A program made the position numbers and the translations under genes. 64,000 bases of DNA, taken from NCBI RefSeq assembly GCF_037392515.1, contig NC_090282.1, positions 33,655,054 to 33,719,053 of the forward strand. Reading direction: 5' to 3'. Of this stretch, positions 35,066 to 64,000 are shown one piece after another. The DNA is from Haliotis asinina (lineage: Eukaryota > Mollusca > Gastropoda > Lepetellida > Haliotidae). The first letter of the stretch is position 1. Each line of letters starts with the position of its first letter. The notes beneath the pieces are model-generated. The model made no database searches, was not told the origin of the DNA, and saw only the letters and a program-made list of their open reading frames with translations.

Positions 35066-36141
35066 AACTAATATCAACAAGTTTGTAGAGCTTAAGAAGG
35101 AATATGCGTGAAGTGAGAAACAAGAGCACGTTGGGCCAAAAATAAATAAAAAACAAACAGCAACAAAATAACTGATAAGAAATATTTCTGAACGTGACTA
35201 TATTTTCGCGCAACCTACTTCTTTATTAAGTTACAAATGCATGTTCGGAGATTTTTAATATGCTGAAATGTGTAAAATTGTTGTCTTGACGTTCACTCAT
35301 CTGAATTTGAAAACCACAGAAACAGACTGAAAATAGACGATGTCAGGACGTAGTATTTCAATATAAATATCTAAAACTAGTGAGTTCACAGTAAAGAAAT
35401 AATATGCATACTTAGTGCCGTATGTGCTCCCTTATCACTCATCATACTCTGCAATGAGCATTTTGCTTTCAGATAGTGCTCTCTGTGTCAGCGATATTCC
35501 TTACATGTAAAGATATGACTACAATGTCGTGAACTATCACAATATGACTGTGTGATCATGATTTGTTTTATATGCATTCCTAGTTGCGTTCTTGTGTGTG
35601 AGGACCAATGGAAGTGTTAAGCTTGTTTAGTTAGTTCATGAAAAATGTAACTGCAATTTTTCAGAAGCATCAGTATCTTCATAAAGTGGACAAAGACAAT
35701 AACGCAATGCAACACGTATGTATAGTGTTCAAGATACATGATACATGTGTATCATATTAGAAAACAGCAAAAAGGCGCAATAACGTGATCTTTATTCCAT
35801 ATCCCATTGTGATATGTAAACATCCGAGTATTAATAGGTTTATTATTATAATTATTATTATTAGAGTATCAGAATTGATAAAATATGCAAAAGCAGACTC
35901 ACAATTGGTTGAAAAACATACTGTTTGAAACTGACACATGTAGTTTTCATTCCCAATGTCGAAAATGTGGTATTTAGTGTTTCAGTGAATCTGTTTGATT
36001 ATTTCTTTGGCATTTGCAGTGTATACTGTAGTTTACCAGACATTTTCATTTTTTACAAATGTTGGAAAAACATATTTCTTTCCGGTTTCAGGTATTGGTA
36101 TCTGGAAAAGACACACAGTTTACTATCTTAAGTCTAACATG

Positions 36142-36147
36142 TTTATT
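36142..36147 (-). promoter_or_regulatory. Candidate poly(A) signal for CUB-C
   Basis: TTTATT (AATAAA on the minus strand), 95 bp past the stop codon. Confidence 0.45.
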
Positions 36148-36241
36148 GGATGATCCCTAATTAAGACATTTTATAGATTCACGTGAATAGACTAGAGTTT
36201 GAATTTCTGTGTAAACGTATTAGGGATACTTTGTGCTGTTC

Positions 36242-54364
<18,123 letters not shown>

Positions 54365-54422
54365 GTTTCAGCCACTCTGCAGACCGCCTTGTTTGTTGGT
54401 GAACCTCCTAGTTTATGTATCA

Positions 54423-54431
54423 GTTTAAATA
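54423..54431 (-). promoter_or_regulatory. Possible TATA-like element of CUB-C
   Basis: The minus strand reads CTATTTAAAC about 60 bp before the ATG, at about the same distance as the A/T-rich box of CUB-B. Confidence 0.25.
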
Positions 54432-55518
54432 GTGGTATTGTGTACACCGTGAAGGTTGAGTGGTACTTCTGATGTGGTGATGCTTTGTCCTGTGACTTGT
54501 GTAGAGAGATGTGATCTGTTATCTGCTGACCCGAACATTGAACAAGTGTGACGTCCGTTGCGTTTTGAAAGTGTCACATAATATCCAGGAACCTCGTTTC
54601 ACTATTTAATCTTTGTGAGTGACAGGTGTTACATGAAGAGAAGAACACGCTTACCCTTTCTTCGAACAAAAACAACACCTCTGTTTTTCAGTGATCAGGT
54701 CACAGGAACATTCTCAGACATTCACTTTTTACATTTGCCTGATTTTATTTGGAAGGTTGATCGGTGGTTAATGTGAACATATCAAAAGCAAAGTAAGTGC
54801 ATAAGCAAATATCATAAAAATTCTATTTGATTTGTGAAAATCAATGTTCTTGTGTCTAGTCAGCCAGTGTGGCATGACAAAGTCACATTTTTTGTTAACT
54901 CTTGTCGTCATTAATTGTTGAAAGTGATTCAACTCATGCTTATGATCTATTCAGAGTTCTGTAATGAACTCAACAGTTAGTTGGTATTTCTCATCATTAT
55001 GACGTCACGTATGAAAGAGTTTCCCTTACGGGCAAGTATTTTCATACTTTCACAATCGCTGGTCACCAATAATGTCATGGTAACGCAATGTACACAAATG
55101 TGAAGCGGTATCTATTGCAACATTCAGTTAGAAACAACAGTGGGCCGTGTGTAGGCGTATAGATAAGCGTCAGTGACGGGTCCAGTTTCTCAAATGCTTG
55201 TATGCTAAGTGCTATATTCAGTATATGCTTTATTACGTTGTTGAACAGTGTGACCAGGGTGCTGAGGAAGGTAGACGCAACAGTGATAAAGAATGATAAC
55301 AATATTAGGATGAAGAATCTCACAGTGAGAGCGGTGTTTATTTGTGGGTTAACATTAATAATAAGGACATTTTCTAAATTCCGCACCACGCAGCGGCACG
55401 CACAAACCGCTACAATCTAATCGTTTTTACTCCGGATAACCTAGGCTACAAGGTTTATAGTCACATGTTTTATCCCAAAGGGTACTCATTTCATGTTGGG
55501 TGAACATCTTATTACCAT

Positions 55519-55675
55519 CCTGGGGCCCGTTTCACAAAGCTCTCGTAAGCCTAAGATCTCGTAACTTTTCTCGTAGTATCCGTAGCTCCTGTGTTACAAC
55601 ATAGGAGGCACAATGGCTACGAGAAAACTTACGTGATCTTAGGCTTACGAGAGCTTTGTGAAACGGGGCCCTGAT
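55519..55675. mobile_element. Foldback MITE, near-perfect palindrome
   Basis: GGGGCCCGTTTCACAAAGCT, CTCGTAAGCCTAAGATCTCG, TAAC and TTTTCTCGTAG on the left are mirrored on the right by CTACGAGAAAACTTACG, TGATCTTAGGCTTACGAGAG and CTTTGTGAAACGGGGCCC. Arms are about 57 bp with about 40 bp between. It is non-coding and probably mobilised in trans. Confidence 0.8.
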
Positions 55676-57679
55676 CCCCACTGAGCTGCACAAACATCCC
55701 CGCACTTACATATATATATATACCACTCTCTATCCTTTATCTGTTTACTTATTACTTGCTTGATAAGTTAGACGGTGTTAAAACGTACACCGAAACGTCG
55801 CTCTCATTGTAATAAAGAATTGGTTCATTCCATATAGCGCTATCTTTCCTTACTCCTCCAACGTCTAAATGCCGCCAATGAAGTTAGACACAGCACAGCA
55901 CAGCAACAGCAAAGAGTTCAGGATCAGAGTATTCATTCCAGACCATTATAAAAATGATTATCGTCCCAGGATGTTAACGGGAAAGATTGAATGCTTCAGA
56001 TACGACAATGTTTGGTATTCAGATACGACAATGTTTGGTATGTAACGCTCTCATCTCTTTCGAGTCAAGCAATAAGAAAACGTATATAAGAACTACAAAC
56101 GTACCAACACAACTATACTTTGCAATTTCGGGACATCGTTCCAGCTTACATCTTGAAACGTTTGTTTAACTTGTTAGATACTTAAAGTCTTCATCGTCAT
56201 GAAATTCAAGCGGTTGAGCAGCCAAGTCTTCGCAACATTTGCGTACCTTTACATAATTTCACGAATTGCCCGTGCTACTGGTTTCTGCCAATGAAAAAAA
56301 TTGATGATTGCATGTGAATTAACAAGATAATAATACATATTTCTGGTTAATCAAACAAGCAAGTACTAAAGTGGTTCACTGCAATTTCGAACAGCAATAA
56401 GAAAGATACCAAGAGGAAAGGGGCCCGAATACCCCATACAATAGCCACGAACACGGCAAAGGTCATAATTAGATGCTACATAAAAGTTAAAATGTGATTG
56501 CATTAAAACAAGATGTTTTCTCCGTCTTCGTAAGGAAAGGAAAAACATGTTGACATAACTTTACAACACTAGGCATATTCGTTGAAAAATAATTTGAAAG
56601 AAGCGGCAAGATTATAGCTTGTAAAATAGTTCCACTGTTCCAGATGTGTTAAATAGTCCTACACACACCAATACTATTGCAAATCCCTAGTCATGTTATG
56701 TCCACCACCTCAAGATATTTTTGTCTCCGACCTAAGGTATGTTGAAAGCATAAAATATTGATATCTTATTTGATTTCATTCTCGGTTAAAAGCGATTTGT
56801 TGTAATTCCTAAACACATAATACATGACTAGGGAGGGGGTGTTGCTCATGATTTTTATTTTTTATGGAGGCGCATGTACTGTGTCAATGACCCCTCTTCC
56901 CCTAAACACTCACAGGCACACCTTACTTAAATGTATGTACAATTGCGTGACACCCTGCGTCATGTACAAAATCAATGACACCCAATGTACGTACACATTT
57001 GATGACCCCGACCCTACCCCCACCTCCACTTATCATCATCATCAGATAATTTGGGAACGGTTCCTTGTGTTGTCACGTAGTACTCCTTGTGATGTCATGT
57101 AGTACCGACGCTTAACAGAGAAGTTTTAATTTGTTCTTTACATTATGAACATTTCCTGTGGAATCCTGAAACAAGATCGTACATTCTTCCTTCTTTATTT
57201 CTTCCTGCTTCCTTCGGTTCAAGCTTGGCGATGCGATTTGCCGTTTATGTTATACTCTGTCATTGAGTTCTTATATGATATAGTATTCATACATGATATC
57301 ATTAGGCCTTGCCAGCGATGTTTGTCTGGGGGCATTAATCCCCTACAGGTCTTGTTTTCCGATTGTCAGCCTCCATTCGGAGTAAACTGAACGTTTATCC
57401 CGTTTACTAGTATTACATTTCTGCCATTAAATGGCACTCTGATCTTAGGTGCACAGCTCGTGAAAAGGGTAGGCATGACCTTGACCTGCACCCCCGCAGC
57501 ATATGCCATCCACAGAATTTACATAAAAAATTGAAACGCGTGTTGTCTGAAGCGTCGCTAAGCAGCAGTCCCCGACAATGTCGAGGGCCTGTGCCAAGCA
57601 AGGCTAGGGGGTAATCGATGGACCCGACTATCAACACACATGACAGCTCATTCATCGAATTTCCTTAAAGCCTAAAGTA

Positions 57680-57960
57680 TAAGTGTTCCCCTTTCTTTCC
57701 CGACGTGCGCTGCTGTTAATATTGACATATCGTGTCGTATTTCACATCTAAATAATAGCACGAGATCGTCGCAGCCTGTCACTCCAGCTGCTGCGCAATG
57801 AATGTTCGCCGCTTTCTGCTTACTTTACAGGTGAACGCACTCAACGGACTGGAAGGACAGGGAGCATTAACGAAGAAATGTTTCGCAATCGCGACAGTGT
57901 TTTTTCCCCGCAATCGGGTGATCGCGGGAACGTGATGTTCCAAGTTATTGCGCTTTGTTT
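57680..57960. promoter_or_regulatory. CpG-rich patch between divergent genes
   Basis: About 20 CpG dinucleotides in some 250 bp, against very few in flanking sequence (for example ATCGTCGCAGC, TTCGCAATCGCGACAG, GCAATCGGGTGATCGCGGGA). It lies about 0.9-1.2 kb upstream of the CUB-D ATG. It could be a promoter or enhancer island, or an unrecognised exon or repeat. Confidence 0.35.
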
Positions 57961-58187
57961 ACAGCATTTCCTGTATTGTAATTCCACATAGTATAACTGA
58001 CACGCTTCTTCCTTGTTATGCTTTTAGGTCATCAATACTGCATAGGATTTCGTAATTCTGGCCAAATATAATTGTCTAATTCTCAATTATAGATAAGGCT
58101 TTGATAAGCGTCTGTATTCATCTAGAATCACCATATAAACCATTTTGTGGATAATGAAATTTTAATCACGAGAGACAGGTAATAAGT

Positions 58188-58262
58188 AATGAGTGACTGA
58201 GTTTAGGTTTGCAGTCACATCGGCAATATTTCAGCAATATCGTGACTAAAACAATTCTTAAG
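58188..58262 (-). repeat. SINE family B 3' fragment
   Basis: GAGTGACTGAGTTTAGGTTT, ATCGGCAATATTTCAGCAAT and ATCGTGACTAAAACA: the tail end of the family only. Confidence 0.6.
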
Positions 58263-58789
58263 TTAATAAGGTATGAAACAGAGTATGCATCTGAAAATGG
58301 CTTCCCTATATCGCTTCACGTTAGATTGTTACTTTGATACGAAGGTCATACGAGTAACATCATGAATAATATTATAGAATTACTCTCGAATTAGAGGATA
58401 TTTGACTTTTGATGTCAAATGACATGATGTTTATCTGGTGATTTGCACCTCTCACAGTAGCACTAAAAACACCATCTTTGATAAAGATTAACAAATATCG
58501 TTACCGCACAATATTGTAAACGTCAATACAATATTCGGCACATTATCTTCCCATTAATCCTTCATCTTAGATATATTCTTGCCATGGCCATGAAACATAA
58601 CCTAAAATGGTATGGCGAGACTGAGTTTATCTGTACGATATACAAAATCGTAGATAGAACTACGTTCCCGTTTTAAGCAATGTGCGAGTCGCTCAAACAC
58701 CAATGACCTGAATACTAAGCAAACAAATGTGAATTCCAGTCAATAAAGACCAGGTAACATCCCAACCTTGCTATTACGTCGTCACCACA

Positions 58790-58796
58790 TATAAGC
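58790..58796 (+). promoter_or_regulatory. Candidate TATA box of CUB-D
   Basis: TATAAGC, about 65 bp before the ATG and well placed for a start of transcription near 58820. Confidence 0.35.
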
Positions 58797-58856
58797 ACAA
58801 ACCGCCTTTAAACTGAACATCATTTCTTGGCTGTATATACAGGAGGATTCAAACAA

Positions 58857-58926
58857 ATGTTGGGGATATACAAAACCATAGCCGTCGTTCTCGGTACACT
58901 GTCGTCGTTGCATGCCGCAAGTACAG
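58857..58926 (+). CDS. CUB-D signal-peptide exon
   Basis: It encodes MLGIYKTIAVVLGTLSSLHA, then AST and one base (70 nt, phase 1). A hydrophobic core and an AxA-like cleavage context (HAAS) are visible. It is longer than, and not obviously alignable with, the 58-nt signal exons of CUB-B and CUB-C. Confidence 0.85.
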
Positions 58927-61900
58927 GTAAAATTTCCAGGTTTCTACAGGTAGATAGTGACGCCAAGTGACACTGGGGTTTATCTGAAGCAAATAAAAAT
59001 ATTTTCGTCTACGAGCGACATTAGTCGAATTAAGACCGGAACGATTTCATATTTTTTGTCATGATACTTTTAAACATACTTTCATTCATTTACAACCTCC
59101 AAGACAATAAAAAAACCTATGAATTTTGAGTGGAAGTGCAGATTCTTGTACTTGCTAGAAATTATCGGAATTAAGCCACAATGAGTTGAAATGTGTGCCA
59201 TGATACTTATAAATATATCTTCATTCATTCACAACCTCAAAAACACAGGGAAAGATGTATTTTGAAGTACAAGTAATTATTCTGGCATATAATTTTAAAA
59301 TAATCGCCCTGAATTCGTAAACTTAAGTCAAAATCAGTTGAATTTTGAGTCATGATACCCATAAAGGCCGTAAAGGGAAAGTAAAGTAAAAGGAAATATT
59401 CTCGCCCATGGGCCAAATGTTTTTTAAAAATCGCACTAAATTAGCAGAATTAATTAAAAAATAGTTGAATTTCGTGTCATGACACTCATAAATATACTTG
59501 GTCAAAATGCGTTGACATTTGTGTCATGATACGTATGAACATACTTTCATCCATTTACAACCTCCAAAACATGGAAGAAGATGTATTTTGAGTAAACGTA
59601 AATATTGTCACCATGGTCCAAATGTTTGACGCCCAAAAGTCGCTCTAACTTGGCAGAATTAAGTAAAAATAGGCTCAATTTCGTTTCACGACACTAATAA
59701 ATATACTTTTATTTATTTAAAAACTGCAAGACATGAAACAACATGTATTTTCAGTGAAAATAGATATCCTTGTCCATGGGCCAACATGTGTTTCACCCAT
59801 GGGCGAGATTTTATAAAATCGCTGTCAGTTAGCAGAGTTAAGTCACAACGAGCTGAAATTTGACACTTATTAACATTTTGTCATTCATTTACAACCTCCA
59901 AAACATTTATTCTGGACGAAAATTAACATTCATTAACATGGGCCACTGTTCGAGCGAGTTTAAATTTTGAGTTTCCGATTTTTTTTCATTTTTTCATCCT
60001 TAGCACATATGCATAACAGCTTCATGTTTATTTTTGCCAAATCCGTTGTGGGAGAGTGGCCACGGTGCGGAGAGTTTCTGGACTTAAGAATTAAATTGTG
60101 GCGTGTTATGAGAAATTAACATGTTTTACATGGCACTGGGTTTATAAAGTTACACTGATGCTGATACACGATTGAGGGTACGTGATGCTGACTATACGTG
60201 CAGTATAACTCGATACCTCAGGTCACATCGCATATCGATTCACTTGTAGGCTAAATATAGCATTGTTTCTGTTGGTCTGAGCTTTAATCTTGGAAGGCGA
60301 CCGAGAAGGTTTGGTCATTGATATTGCGCCCGATTAGCCCTTGTTGAACTGGAACGTAATTAAAATTAAGGTCTCAAATGAAGAACCTACAAACAGACTT
60401 TTGTGACTGAACGATTGACATACTGTCTCTTAGATTTGGGATATATTGTTTAAATATGTGAATATTTTCACCCATGGGGATATGTTTGAAGTTAATATTA
60501 CCTTTCAAAATTGATTTCCCATTTTCATCTAACCAGGAAGTAGATTTGAACAATGCGACAGATATTTACATGTATACACTACCCAAAATTGTTACAGCCA
60601 ACTGTATGCTCTGACAATATGTTATGTTAAAAGACCCACATTTCAATTGCATGCATATATGTGGCATTGATTATCCTTTCAGACAGATGTTTCGAGGAAA
60701 TCACACTTGCTGGGGATGCAGTAAACATAACATCGCCAGGATATCCAAAACCCTATGGCGCGTAAGCATCGAATGTCAAACAAGTTCACAAGTTTGTTTC
60801 TCATTAGTGCAGTGTGAGAATTGATGCTAGCATGGGTACGATCAGTTACATAACACCACGTGCAGAGAAAAGACATACAGAGTGGTGATGTGCTCAGGAA
60901 GTAAAGTGCTGAACTGCGGAGGGGCGAGGCCACACCCTTTAACTGGCTATAGATACAGGATCCTGCCACGTTATAAATGGTTTGCGATTTTGGTGAATAA
61001 GCTTCAGCCAATCTACATTCCTACCATGATAACTGTTTATTTCAGAAACTTGACTTGTGGATGGAAGATACACACATCGACACCTGATCGTCGCGTTGGC
61101 ATTCATATTGCATACTTTTCCTTAGAAAGCTCCACAAATTGCAAATATGACAATCTGTCTTTCTACGATGGTACGTATATCATTTGCAAATATTAATATT
61201 ATTATAGAGGGCCGTGGCTACAATTAAGTTTAGAAGCAGGCAATGGAACAATCAGCGATAACATTAAGAACATCAGTATTGTGAAGAGAGTACATAGTTT
61301 CAGGTCGAGACATTAACTGAAATGAGACGTTATTTACACTCTGGCCCCTGCCACCTACAATGTACATAATATTTCAAGAACTTAATATCTATACAGGTAG
61401 ATATTGGATAGGTATAGCAAATTCCTGCCGAGTCAAAATATGGACTTATTAGGATATGTTCCTAATCGTGGATTATTGAAAAGTAAATGATTTTTATACA
61501 TATCGGGTCGAATGCAGCAAAATCTCTGCACACTTGCTGTCTTTCGTTTTGTAAAGATGGACAAATGATGTAACTATTTTCCTCAGACACTTTACAAAAT
61601 CGTTTTTGTTTTTTGATCAAAGATGTTATTTTTTTATCTCCCAAATTTAATAGTTTGGAAACTATGCATTGCTTTGCAATAACTAACAATTTAGTTTAAT
61701 GTTTCTAAAGTAGGGTTTGCGAATTTTGTTTTTTGAACGTTATATATTTGTAGTTTATTCATCTTTACACTTACTTTCGAAATAGGTCGCCATTTAACAA
61801 AAAAAACTTCATGTCCGAGGAAGGATAATTTACATGATTTCCTGGAAGGAAAGGGGATATCCCATTCTCAATTCAATGGGCGCAATCTTCCAGGTTCCCC

Positions 61901-63696
61901 ACATACCAAGACACAAGAGGTTCAGGGCTAGAGCAATAGCCATTGTCCGTTATCTAGCTATCTCTCACGTGAAGTCACTTGTTATGAGACGCATCGTTCA
62001 GACAAGAATTCCTAAGAATAACGATAAGAATTAGGCGTTTTGGATTATCTTGTGTATCATATACACAGTGTGTGGTTTATTTATGGATCAATCCTTCGTC
62101 TTTATCTATTGTTAAACTGAATTACATTAAATAATCAATAGTTCATAGAGTACCTATTAATTTCAATAACATAATGTACATGACGAAATCTCTCATCAAA
62201 ATGTTTGCAATTATGTGGGGTATTTTTTTCTCACCAGGGCCAGAAAGATCCAATGTATCCATGTTCAAATTTTGCGGCAATGGGTCAACCCCGAGCAGCT
62301 TCCTCAGCAGCAGAGACAGCATGTACATAGAGTTTATCTCTGATTCTGCTGTGAATGCAGCAGGGTTTCGCATCATCGTTATGGACGTCGAAGGTAAATG
62401 AAACCCATCTTTTTCGCGAATTTTACCGAACAGATCTTGATAAATACGCAATGATTGTTTTCTTTACCTGTCATGCCCTACGTGTTTGTCACAGAGTACG
62501 TTATACGGTTTACTAGAATATACAGAACAAAGTTTAAAAAACACTGCTTCGTTCATAATATATAACCGCTTTCACTGATGGAAAATATAAGGACGTTGGG
62601 AAAAATTGCAAGGCCCTGAAAATTAGAAGATTTGCTGAGTTGCTCCAGAAGAAATACTCACATCTCGAAATAGAACAACGTTCAGACATTTAAATATATT
62701 TCAGCTTGGTACAATTCATCAAGGATATGGGCCGTGCGTAAAGCATAAAATATGGTTGAAAGCTTTAGGAAATTGTCGCTTTGATATTTAGTGTAAAAAG
62801 CAATAGTCTTTTGTTTGCATTGGATTCGTTTTAATACGTGTTTATTGTTCGCCAAGACTTATACGTATTGAAAGTCAAAGTATTGAAAAGCATGAATCTT
62901 GTATCCACAGTTTACCTAATGTTTAAAAACCATTGTAGAATGCGGCGGAACCTTGACAGCAACATCACAACCACAACACCTCACTTCCCCGGGTTATCCA
63001 TACACCTACTTCAAGTAAGGTCGCTACAAACTGTAATTGAAAGCTGTCATTTCTTTAGTTGTTAACGTCTCAAATCGCGAGTTCATCAATTCTATAAACT
63101 AAACGTTTGTAAGGGATAGACGTCTTTGATGTCAATTTTGTAAGGTTATCAAGGAGTTAGATAGAGTACACCAGAAAAACTTAAGGTTTCTAATTTGAAG
63201 TTCACACATATATTTTCTCGGTAATGTGTATCACTCATAAATGCACTTTCGCTCTGTTGTCTAAAATTTATTTTCCTTTTTCTTGTTTTGCTGAAGTCAT
63301 GCTGTAGTGGACATGCTCACATCTTAAACAAGATTCTGACCCGCGATTCGTCCTATCCTTCACACAAAATATTATAACAATATCTTTGTACTTGTTTACA
63401 CTTTATTTATACACGAAATATTGTAAATAATAGCTAATGTGTTTAGCTGTGACATACTGCCCCTTGTGTTTGTTTATGTTGCTATCTAATATCATAACGC
63501 TCACGGTGATACAGAAGACTAAACAAAAAGGCATGTTATTGTATTTTCAGTAACCTTCGCTGCACGTGGATCATTACAGCGGAAAATGAAACCGATACAG
63601 TTGGACTGAAAATTCTGCGGTCAGATATTGAGAAAGCTTCCATAAATATGTGTGTCTACGATTTCCTTCGTGTTTTTAACGGAAACACAACTGAAG
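58857..63696 (+). CDS. CUB-D: CUB-domain receptor, 5' part of gene (3' end outside window)
   Basis: Six exons are visible: 58857-58926 (signal), 60683-60761, 61046-61170, 62238-62393 (domain 1), 62939-63014 and 63551-63696 (domain 2, first two thirds). Borders are AG/GT and phases 1/2/1 as in the other genes. The order (signal, domain with R-C-F first Cys, then a domain with ITAENETDT) repeats the start of CUB-B and CUB-C, so more CUB domains and a membrane exon are expected beyond 64000. The exon length 76 for domain 2 A matches the paralogues, while the others differ by a few codons, making this the more divergent copy. Intron 1 contains a degenerate minisatellite. It runs head-to-head with CUB-C. 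Confidence 0.87.
59058..59960. repeat. Degenerate minisatellite, unit about 140-170 bp
   Basis: Seven partial units start with TCATGATAC or a variant at about 59059, 59198, 59352, 59477, 59523, 59682 and 59850. Each is followed by forms of CATACTTTCATTCATTTACA, ACCTCCAAAACA, GATGTATTTTGAGT, CCATGGGCCAAATG and a GCAGAATTAAGT block. Together they fill half of intron 1 of CUB-D. Confidence 0.75.
60683..62393 (+). CDS. CUB-D domain 1 (exons 60683-60761, 61046-61170, 62238-62393)
   Basis: The exons read RCFEEITLAGDAVNITSPGY, LTCGWKIHTSTPD...CKYDNLSFYDG and MFKFCGNGSTPSSFLSS...FISDSAVNAAGF. Four Cys and the Ca2+ ligands are present. Lengths 79/125/156. The 1.07-kb intron 61171-62237 contains nothing I recognise. 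Confidence 0.86.
62939..63696 (+). CDS. CUB-D domain 2, partial (exons 62939-63014, 63551-63696)
   Basis: The exons read CGGTLTATSQPQHLTSPGYP and LRCTWIITAENETDTVG...CVYDFLRVFNGNTTEG. The third exon lies beyond the window: 63697-64000 shows only intron. TAENExDT is the signature of domain 2 in this family. Confidence 0.85.
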
Positions 63697-64000
63697 GTAC
63701 CTACTGCCTTATGGCATTATTGAGGGAATTCATTTGTCAGCATGACGCATGGCATTACGTCGTACACCCACATACATAACAGTGCTAAGTACAACAGCAT
63801 GCGAAACCTTTTCACCTTAGTAATGTCATTGGGACTTAGGGTCAGTCTTAGGCTCTGGCATCATGGACCTTTTGAAAGAATCTACTCACGCATGCCTGAC
63901 TGTGACCTTTTTGCTTTCGTAATATCTTCAGTTGAATTATGTCTCCCAGACACGATTATCTTCAGCTGGGAAAACCATTTTGGGTATTTAAGCATCATTA

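Larger units (their letters stand above)
29106..36141. other. Intergenic interval between CUB-B and CUB-C
   Basis: About 7 kb between the CUB-B start and the CUB-C 3' end. No host exon is recognised. It holds a worn foldback element, a possible LINE ORF1 fragment, SINEs of families A, B and D, two hairpins (31712-31799 and 32277-32322), A/C-rich low complexity at 30075-30155, and otherwise AT-rich sequence. Confidence 0.55.
54432..58789. other. Intergenic interval between divergent CUB-C and CUB-D
   Basis: No exon is recognised. It holds a strong foldback element (55519-55675), a short segment near 55770-55830 (ACACCGAAACGTCGCTCTC, ATTGTAATAAAGAATTGGTT) that recalls retroelement 3' ends, a run of internally repetitive sequence near 56860-57020, and a CpG-rich patch at 57680-57960. 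The rest is unassigned. Confidence 0.55.

Noticed and set aside
55075-55389. 104-codon minus-strand open frame
   Set aside because: Hydrophobic but without recognisable motif, splice context or paralogue.
55770-55830. Retroelement 3' end (CCGAAACGTCG ... AATAAAGAATTGG)
   Set aside because: The motif resembles Penelope-like or similar 3' ends, but no coding part or second end was seen, so it is only noted in the intergenic entry.

Overview
The window is a piece of an animal nuclear genome. Short coding exons (58-308 bp) sit between consensus GT/AG introns, there are no bacterial-style gene blocks, and interspersed repeats and microsatellites are dense. The commonest repeat, a SINE about 230 bp long ending in ...AAACTCACTCACTC, is one I associate with gastropod molluscs, abalone (Haliotis) in particular. 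That species attribution comes from memory and is not proven here.

The content is a cluster of four paralogous genes for single-pass membrane receptors whose ectodomains are strings of CUB domains; I call them CUB-A to CUB-D. CUB-A (+, 709-5210) is cut by the left edge and shows its last two CUB domains and a membrane exon. CUB-B (-, 10273-29020) is complete: 29 coding exons, 1220 residues, signal peptide, nine CUB domains, transmembrane helix and cytoplasmic tail. CUB-C (-, 36242-54364) is complete: 20 exons, 830 residues, signal peptide, six CUB domains, helix and a homologous tail. CUB-D (+, 58857-63696 and beyond) shows its signal peptide, the first CUB domain and part of the second before the right edge. 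In both complete models the summed exon length is a multiple of three, and every phase matches.

Each CUB domain is built from three exons: A carries the first Cys and the SPGYP/SPNYP loop, B carries C-x-W and C-x-x-D-x-V, and C carries F/Y-C-G and the final GF. Phases are 1/2/1, so a domain is a symmetric 1-1 cassette that can be duplicated without breaking frame. Exon lengths give each position a fingerprint. CUB-B domains 1-3 match CUB-C domains 1-3, CUB-B 8-9 match CUB-C 5-6 and the two domains of CUB-A, and CUB-D 1-2 match the first two. The single CUB-C domain 4 is represented by four tandem copies in CUB-B (domains 4-7). CUB-A and CUB-B are convergent. CUB-C and CUB-D are divergent and share a 4.5 kb upstream region that holds a CpG-rich patch.

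Between the genes and in their introns lie several SINE families that share a 3' end, tRNA-like SINEs, foldback elements, a decayed Tc1-like DNA transposon (DD34E), a tyrosine-recombinase (Crypton-like) remnant, long microsatellites, a 72-bp tandem repeat touching a splice acceptor, and a degenerate minisatellite filling intron 1 of CUB-D. The ligands of these receptors are unknown. The layout (diversifying extracellular modules, gene copies in mixed orientation, a conserved PPxY-type tail in two of them) fits an expanding recognition or adhesion family, but that function is inference.
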